DNA from: Riptortus pedestris | Taxonomy: Eukaryota > Arthropoda > Insecta > Hemiptera > Alydidae | Direction of reading: 5' to 3' | DNA: 64,000 bases | Assembly: GCA_019009955.1 (NCBI GenBank) | Contig: CM032228.1 | Span: 97,274,501-97,338,500, forward strand | Shown: piece after piece, positions 56,698 to 64,000 of the stretch | How positions within the stretch are numbered: position 1 is the first letter of the stretch | How the letters are laid out: each line of letters opens with the position of its first letter | Translations under genes and position numbers: made by a program | Notes under the pieces: model-generated | Told to the model about the DNA's origin: nothing | Seen by the model: the letters and a program-made list of their open reading frames with translations, nothing else | The model's database searches: none

Positions 56698-59319
56698 ATT
56701 ATTTTTTTTTTCAACTTGGCTCTCAATGGACATGTTAATCAATTATTATTATTGTTCTCTTGCATTATTGCTATTATTTAATAGTTTAATCTCTAAATAA
56801 GGACATTTCCTTTAGGATTAGGTGATTTAGTGTTTTTTAGTATTTGTGAAGAGGTATGAGACCCATGCCAAATTTCTGAACTTAGCTATAATTATTATTC
56901 AAAACCATCAACGTATTGCGTAATTTGCTGAGACATAAAAAAATCGGCATAACTAAAAAAAATTGAATTCTCCCGAGATACTAGATTGTAGAGGAACCAA
57001 TTGATCAAGATCAATAAATAGGCCTTGTCCTATGCTATTATTTCTACAACTGGGTATACTTGTGAAAGACAAAGACTTTTTATTGATCCTGATTTAAAAA
57101 ATCTTGATCATTCAGGGTTTGTCTTTGAAATTCCAATATTGCACTATAACTTTCAATATTTTAATTAAAATAACGAAGTTGTTGCAGTATAATTTATCAT
57201 TTGAAAATATACTTTATTACAATTGCCTCTATGGCGTTAATTAAAAAATCATAGATTTTGAGTTGTGGCGTTTTAGCTGTGAGTGAGTGATACTAATCCC
57301 ATCACAAATATATCTTTATTTCTGCTTAAGTAATGTGGATGGCTTATGTGAGTGTTTGTATGTTTTTGTGTCTCGTACCATCTCTCGACGATTAAGGAAT
57401 ATTTCATAGAATCTTGTTAATACACAAAAGTTGCATTACACCAGATCTATGAAACTATGTTTGAATTTCACCCTCTATATTTTTAGGTCCATTAGTAAAA
57501 ATTTCATAGACCTTTGGTCATCGTGAAGTCATGGCGTTATATTATATTAATATAATATTTTGTATGCGTAATATAAGAAAGAGGATATAAGGAAGCGAAT
57601 TTTAAAAGTGCATTGGATCTCTCTCAGAACGCCTTTCATTATGCCATTAATTTGCCGACAGTGCATGATATAGGGTTGGCCTTTAAAACTGGAATTTAGT
57701 CTAAAGGAAATGCCCATGAACTTTCGTTTGACTTCAAAATACGAAAAAGAAATATGTCGACGGACTCCCGTTGGCAAGACCTTGAAACGGCTTGTAGGAT
57801 CTCCTCTTGCTTTAAGTTCCCCCACCTGTGAATGGGTGGGAACCGGTACCGTTCTATCACATGTTGGAACAAGGCAAACCAGGGCGTCACAGGCACACCC
57901 TCCTTGTTCCGGGATCATAGACAGTTGTGCCCTACCTCCATCATAGGCCGGGCTTCAACCAACACCAACAAAGGGACCGGCCTCAATGAATGTCTGACTT
58001 CAAATTCTCACATGAACCAAACCCGAATCCTTGATATTTTTCGTTATGTGTACGTTTTCTTGAAGAGTGTTTATACCAGTTATCATTTGAAGAAAACCCG
58101 CATATGATCTGTTCACTGCCTTAGAAATTGTGCCTTTTCTACTTAATTTTACACTTTTCCAAACACTTAATCTATATCAATAAAACTCTTAAATTGGTCA
58201 AAAATTATATTTAAATACGATGGAGTTAAATATTTTTCATTTTATAGAAAATAGCTGCTCATGACATATATTTGTGATTGATTCCACAGGTACAACAAAA
58301 ATTTAACTTGTGTTTTAGAATATTTTTTCACTATTAACAGTTATTTTGTAGTAGGAAATTCCAAAATATTACTTCCGGGAACTACTTCACAATGTATTTC
58401 ACTAGAGACCATACAAAGGATCACTAGAAAGAAATTTGATCATACACCTTTGACTAATGCAATTGGTTGGTTAATTACAGCCATGAATGACGGGTATTGC
58501 CATTACAGATACATCCATTGTCATAAATTCATTTATATACCTTTATATCACCAGTTTTTACGTCACCCGTAAAACAAGACTTCATAAAGAGGATCTTTGT
58601 GGAAAAGGATGAAAATGAAAAGATTGCACTTAGTGCTTAAGTTAATAAAATCGTTATACTTTCATGTTTGTTTGTTATTTATTTTTTTGTTTTGTTTTTA
58701 ACTTACAGCCTCTATGGTAGCTTATTAATTTCGATTTCCGGTCAATGCAGAATGGTTAATAGAATTTCATCAAATGGGAAACTATACTTATTTGAACCCA
58801 TTAACGACCACAAATTCGTCAACATTCGTTGAATTTATTTTATCCAAACCGTATTTTACGCCCCTCCCCCCCAAAATAATTGACTGTAATATAATGATGG
58901 GTATTTACATTGTTAAAATGAAGTCGTCAATATTTGTCCCAGCACCATTTCAGAAGTTAAATAAACGAATTTATTACTGTTAGTTTTTATTAATAGAGTA
59001 ATTGACTACTGATTTATAAATTGTTTTGCAACTATTAATAAAATTTTGTGTTTTCAGGTATGCCTTAGTTCATGAATTCAAACAGAAGTGGTATGTAAAA
59101 TAATACTAGATATTATTTATTGCTTAATTTTCAAATTTGTTCCTATATACTATGGCTGCTAACATAATTAGAAGAAACTTTTTTACAAATTATTATTCCT
59201 ACATAAGAAACCAATGAATGAAATGGTTCAAGTTATTGTCATACTATCTCTGTCAATTGTGTTTCCCAATTGACGTTTCCCGATATGCTTATGTTAGTAT
59301 AAGGTTAGAGAAAAAATGC
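56698..59319. other. Unassigned DNA with a GC-richer patch
   Basis: 57760-57985 is distinctly GC-richer than its surroundings and opens overlapping frames on both strands, none with a recognisable domain. Part of it (57930-57965, minus) matches repeat R at 37085-37165. The rest is featureless. Confidence 0.45.
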
Positions 59320-59495
59320 ATAGAGCAATCAATAATAGCAGGAAATTAAATGTGCAATACAATTGGTTATATAACATTTTTCGCCTCATAACAATGGAGA
59401 TATTTTTAATTTGTTTTTTTTTTACATTGATTCCCCACCACCCTAACCCCTCCCACCATCCTATTCCGATTTCTGCTGTTAATAAAGACCTTTCT
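59320..59495 (-). repeat. Family A module fragment, minus strand
   Basis: On the minus strand: CTTTATTAACAGCAGAAATC, a GGGAGGGGTTAGGG patch, AAATATCTCCATTGTTATGA. It abuts the plus-strand 5' end at 59499, so two pieces lie head to head. Confidence 0.6.
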
Positions 59496-59498
59496 TTT

Positions 59499-59583
59499 AG
59501 CAGATTTCCCTTAAGGGAAATCAGGTATTGAGGTCGTACTCATGACAGAATGATGAAAATTTTCGACATTTTTCTTCAAATGT

Positions 59584-59639
<56 letters not shown>

Positions 59640-59698
59640 AACACACACACAAACAACACGCACGCACGCACGCACACACACACACACACACACACACG

Positions 59699-59739
<41 letters not shown>

Positions 59740-59760
59740 ACATACACTATATACATTATA
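59499..59760 (+). mobile_element. Family A copy A10, 5' end with microsatellite expansion
   Basis: AGCAGATTTCCCTTAAGGGA, AATCAGGTATTGAGG, CTCATGACAGAATGATGAAA, TTCTTCAAATGTCAA, then microsatellite instead of the rest of the element. No 3' end. Confidence 0.75.
59586..59738 (+). repeat. (TC)n then (AC)n/(ACGC)n compound microsatellite
   Basis: About 26 TC units, then AC units with ACGC interruptions, about 150 bases in all. Confidence 0.95.
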
Positions 59761-60474
59761 ATGTTTCTATAATCTCATATTGAGCTATGATGTTATACCA
59801 TAATATGTTTTGGTATATTATACTAAAGCTCGCTTAGATACGAAATGATTTTAACGTCGTTACAGGACAAAGGCTTAATCTGCTGAGTGTTTCCGTTAAC
59901 GTTTTAACCTTTGCAGGCATTCAGGAGATAAGATTTAACAATAGATTCTGTGAAGAACCTTGGAATGGACTAAGATTGTGAAGAGCCTTGTTTAGGCTAG
60001 GTTGAGTAAATTGAACAGATGATTTCCAGCGCTAGTTCAATTTAGGAAGGATCCCTTGATTAGCAGCTGACGTTTGGATAATTAGGCTCACAATCTACCT
60101 TCCCAGGCTTCGTGTCTTATCTTCTACTGGCTGTCATCTTATTACATTATTCTCCAATCATTTAATTGAGTTATACCGAAGGCAGGTGATGTACTTCAAG
60201 GAAGTGTTTTATGAAAATCAACGTTAAATTGATGTCAGATAAATTAATCAGTTTCTCAAACGAAAATCAAAAGGAGTCATAACCGGAGCCGTCCTGTTAA
60301 TTAGACGTTTGAAATTTTACTCTGAAACATCATAATATTTACTACGAACTTTGAAATTTGAAGCAAATATTTCAAAAATAGAATATTGGATATAATATGT
60401 TATAAAAAAGCTTTTCGAAAATAAATAAAAAATGAACTCTGAGGTGGAGCTTGCCGGTGAGTGTTTACCGTGTA
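59761..60474. other. Unassigned DNA
   Basis: Nothing recognisable. Confidence 0.5.
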
Positions 60475-60555
60475 TATAGTTTTCGAAAATTGCGTCACAA
60501 GTACAACCTCTATAGCTGGTTTCCATGCTTCCTTACAGGAAAATCTGTTAAATGT
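60475..60555 (-). repeat. Family A 5'-end fragment
   Basis: On the minus strand: AACAGATTTTCC, CTATAGAGGTTGTACTTGTG, ACGCAATTTTCG. It ends about 20 bases before family B copy B3. Confidence 0.65.
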
Positions 60556-60573
60556 AAAAATATATGGATTAAC

Positions 60574-62249
60574 TAGCTAAGGTACCCGGCTTCGCTCGGG
60601 AAATCATTAGAGACTGAATGTTGAGGGTATTTTTATAGCAAGGCTTCAATGTGTACAATTATTTTTACCCCGTCTGGGCGTATTATTTTTCCATGAGGGA
60701 CTATTAACTGAAGGGACTTATAGAATAGAAATTTTAATTAAAAACAGTAAATGAAAATGAGTTCCCAATCAATCCTTCTCTACTGTTTGACCGTGAATAA
60801 TTCAAATCATAATCACTGATGGCATTTATTATAATTAAATAGTATCTATAATGTACATATTTTCTGTCAAACCCACTCGGAGCACACAGTTTAGAAATAG
60901 TCAGTTAAGTAGAAAAAAATTCCAATTGTGCCAACATTTAACAGGAAATAAGTTAACGCAATTAACTGTATTAGCCTCCATGCAACTTCCATTTCCGCTT
61001 GAGGGTTACCAAGCAGAGATTTATAACCTCACTAATCCGAATTATACATAGAACTACCATATAAGTCTAAAAAACATAACATTATTACGCCTATATAAAA
61101 TAGACATTAATTTGTACTAATACAATTGGTTACTCCCGCTATAGTTTTAGCGTATATCTCGTTTATACTTCGTTAAACGACAAAAGTGTGTATAATAAAA
61201 GTTATTTTAAATGACAAACTAAAAACCTTCCGTAATGTGCATGAGATAATAGGCTTTTGCACCCATAAAAATTGTCAACTTCCGCTATAGGTTTTAGCGT
61301 ATATCTCGTTTATACTTTGTTATACGACAAAAGTGTGTATAATAAAAGTTACTTTAAATAACACACTGAACAACTTTCGTTACTCGCTTCTGTTGAAAAA
61401 CCAGTGGGAAACGGAATATCAAAATTTTTCATTTCAGGCCTCCCTCATAACCCCCACTCCCGTTTGGACCTAAAAAATTTAATATAGCTTATAATCATGG
61501 AAGAATTAATACTAATTCACATACCGAGTTTTGTTAAGTTCGGTTCAACAAAATTGTTGGCTCCCGCTTTAGTTTTTAGTGTATATCTCGTTTATACTTT
61601 GTTCTACGACAAAAGTGAATATAACAAAAGTTACTCCAAATAACAAAATAACCAACTTTTATCAAGTACATATTTGCCAAAAACCAATAGGAAACGAAAT
61701 ATCGGCATTTTTAATTTCAGTCCTCCCTTACAACCCCCAATCCTGCTCGTCCCTCGAAATGTTGATAGGGCTTATTATCATGGAAGAGTTAGTGCTAATT
61801 CACATACCGAGTTCTGTTTAGTTCGGTTGAGATTTTTATGCCAAATAAAATTGTTGACTCCCGCTATAGTTTTTAGCGTATAAATCATTTATACATAGGT
61901 ATACGACAAAAGTTACTCTAAATAACAAATTGAACAACTTTTGTTATGTTCATATTTGCCGAAAACCCAATAGGAAACGAAATATCGCTATTTTTAATTT
62001 CAGGCTTCCCTTATAATCTCCACTCCTGTTCGTCTCGAGAATATTAATATAGCCTAAAGTCTAAGTTGGGTTAGTAGTAATATACATACCAAATTTCATA
62101 AAATTCGGTTCAGCCGTTTATGCGTGAAAAGGTAACAAACAAATAAACAAACACACATGAAAGAAACAAATTGCAGATATGGTGTCTATGACATGTGAAA
62201 CGAAAAGTTATCGTGAAATTTAAAAAAAAAAAATCAATGTACAGACAGA
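60574..62249 (+). repeat. Family B copy B3, longest, with tandem ~295-bp units
   Basis: Start TAGCTAAGGTACCCGGCTTC with the CCCGG/CTCGGG hairpin. The core holds repeats of CTCCCGCTATAGTTTTTAGC plus TATATCTCGTTTATAC, ACGACAAAAGT, GGAAACGAAATATCG and the TATAACCCCCACTCC block, with unit starts near 61132, 61280, 61562 and 61857. The 3' part is AATTCGGTTCAGCCGTTTAT, GCGTGAAAAGGTAACAAACA, AGTTATCGTGAAATTT, poly-A and ATCAATGTACAGACAG. Frames at 61579-61883 are translations of the repeat. Confidence 0.8.
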
Positions 62250-62999
62250 GAGTTTATTTAAACCTTCTTTTATTATTAGTAGTAGTATTTAATTTAGCTA
62301 AATTAAATTCTTATTTTTTTATCTATATACAAATGACCTGCCTTGTGACTAACCTTAAAATTATGCTTTTTTGGGGATTTTTTTGTATAATTAAGTTTCT
62401 TTTCCTTATACATTATAGTCTCTCCATTTCAGTTAGTAAAACCAATTACATCTTGAAATTATGATAAACCACTCCTATCCAGTCTAACCAGAAACAGAAA
62501 AAGAAAAGAACAAAGGACCAAGGACAGCAAGTGGCCTCTAATTAAACCCTTTATCAGAGAAAATATTGCTTGAGGAGGAAATCAATAGTCTCTAGCAAAG
62601 TTGCAATTACCTTTTTTAATTAGAATTCATTTGGCCTTCGCCACTAGGACCCTCATTCATTTGATATTCACCATTTTTCTATTAATTCGGAAATATTTTC
62701 TTATTTGAGAAAATTTCTAATTGTTACTAATAGTTTTCTTATTGAATGTGTTAACAACTGCAATACTTCACTTCTCCATAAGAGAATAAAAATATAATCA
62801 ATTTTAACTTCTCTCACTGTTTCTCATATTGAATGGTTCATTAACACTAAAATTTAAAAAAAAAAAATGTTAAATAAAATAATGATTTGTTTAAAATATT
62901 GCTACGTTTTTTTTTCTAATACCTCATTTTTTCTGTAAAATATAATAAATAAGAATCGTGTTTTATTTCATGTCTAATATTAACGAAATAACTCGTATC
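62250..62999. other. Unassigned DNA
   Basis: AT-rich; nothing recognisable. Confidence 0.5.
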
Positions 63000-63245
63000 C
63001 TCTGTCTCCTTAACAACAGAGATATTTGAGATATTTTCTTACTACTTCAATTTCAGCAGAACTTGGCTTTAGTTTTACAGGAAACGTTTTAATATGAGAT
63101 ATTTAAAGGTTATACCAAGAATGGGACACATATCCTCATATATTTATCTGAACGGCAACATTTTGGTCATTTCGTAGGTAGAACCGATGGGGAGTTCAAA
63201 AACTACTCGAAAATTGGGTCATGAATACAACTCCTATAGCTAATT
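63000..63245 (-). repeat. Family A 5' part, decayed
   Basis: On the minus strand: AGCTATAGGAGTTGTATTCA, TGACCCAATTTTCGAG, CCATCGGTTCTACC and a module trace near 63010. Confidence 0.55.
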
Positions 63246-63560
63246 TAAAACTGATTATTTTTCCCGTAGTCACGTGCGTACTCCGTGAATTCCACTGCGT
63301 TAACGTGTATTTGTTAGGATATTATTGCATTAAGCACTTTAAATATTCCAGTGGTTTTAACGAAATTTCATAATAATAGTACGTCTTCAGTTTTTAATGC
63401 ATGATTACACAGTACGATATAACTTTTTAAAGCAATGGTATATATAATATATGCACGTTGCTGACCATTTGGAACTATTCCTTGTAGCAAGTGTTAGGAA
63501 GATCAAAAGCCCCAAATAGCTAATATTTTTAAAAGTAAACGCAAAAATTACTTATTTCAG

Positions 63561-63847
63561 ATGTTGCAACAAAAATTGGGGCTGCGTAAGCTAAGAAGAT
63601 TTATCACTCATTCTTCCTTCATTTCCCACACCAAATTAACACCCTCATACTTAATGACGAAGACTGACAGACCTACTTGCTCAACGTGCAACATTCCCTT
63701 GACGATAAGACATATACTGACAGAATGCCGAAAACGAAAACACCAGGACTTCCCCTACGACTTAAAGAACTTTTGACGGAAGGCAGCCCATACATTAACA
63801 ACATATTCTCATACCTACACAAAATTCAAATATACGACAAATCTTAA
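63561..63847 (+). pseudogene. I/Jockey-type LINE ORF2, extreme C-terminus
   Basis: The plus-strand frame from about 63585 gives HTKLTPSYLMTK, then a CCHC knuckle (CSTCNIPLTIRHILTEC), the nucleic-acid-binding end of I-superfamily ORF2. After about 63740 homology moves to another frame: LKELLTEG, YINNIFSYLHKIQIYDKS and stop at 63845-63847, the usual end of I-like ORF2. One frameshift separates the two. Endonuclease, reverse transcriptase and RNase H are absent, as expected for a 5'-truncated copy. It differs from the LINE at 11.5-13.3 kb. Confidence 0.75.
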
Positions 63848-64000
63848 CACACAAATTAAGTCTGGGGTGTGCAACAGGATTTCAAATTATATGCATTAAT
63901 TGTATTAGATGCGTTTGTACACATGTATGTGTTTACCCTGAAGGGGGAAATTACGACAATTATTAGCAAAAGTACCATTTTCAACCATTCATTTCATATT

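Noticed and set aside
57547..58107. Overlapping 66-123 codon frames on both strands
   Set aside because: A local GC rise lowers stop frequency; no domain and mutually exclusive frames.
59550..59783. Ser-Leu and Thr-His repeat frame
   Set aside because: Translation of (TC)n and (AC)n.
61110..62060. CRISPR-like array
   Set aside because: Units of about 295 bp without short identical repeats and unique spacers; a transposon-internal satellite.

Overview
The window looks like a gene-poor, AT-rich stretch of an invertebrate animal genome. No complete host gene could be supported. Nearly everything recognisable is a transposable element, a fragment of one, or a simple repeat. Long (AT)n, (TC)n, (AC)n and (CTAT)n tracts, short decayed reading frames, a Ty3/Gypsy element primed by tRNA-Trp, Jockey/R1-like and I-like LINE remnants, piggyBac, hAT, Helitron-type helicase and tRNA-derived SINE copies point to a large repeat-rich metazoan genome. 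Arthropod is my best guess from the LINE and Gypsy protein types. The species cannot be named from this window.

Layout. 0-5 kb: a Helitron-type helicase tail, a first copy of the main repeat family (family A), and an internally deleted piggyBac with perfect ends. 5-10 kb: a long family A copy, a family B copy, and a 1.15 kb inverted-repeat element full of minisatellite. 11.5-16.4 kb: a decayed Jockey/R1-like LINE on the minus strand, split by a family A copy, followed by an internally deleted 2.68 kb Gypsy element with two 211-bp LTRs. In that element the integrase is still open and is fused to the gag C-terminus. 16.4-23.5 kb is nearly featureless. 23.5-29.1 kb holds a foldback repeat, two tail-to-tail family B copies, two family A copies and two SINEs. 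29-43 kb is mostly unassigned, with scattered SINE and family A remnants. 43-47.4 kb has three family A copies. 51.3-52.4 kb is a complete-ended hAT element with extraordinary subterminal arrays. 53.1 kb is a full-length SINE. 55.8-63.9 kb has more family A copies, the longest family B copy, and the 3' end of an I-like LINE.

How the parts relate. Family A has at least ten recognisable copies. A palindromic 5' end carries AGCAGATTTCCC, which recurs inverted near the 3' end. A 6-bp, 3-nt-loop hairpin lies about 10 nt from the 3' terminus. There is no clear target duplication, insertion is in T runs, and a microsatellite sits in the middle. This is the architecture of Helentron-associated non-autonomous elements (HINE/DINE-1-like). 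It is the most interesting system here. The microsatellite at the same internal place differs in motif from copy to copy, so the family may be seeding microsatellites.
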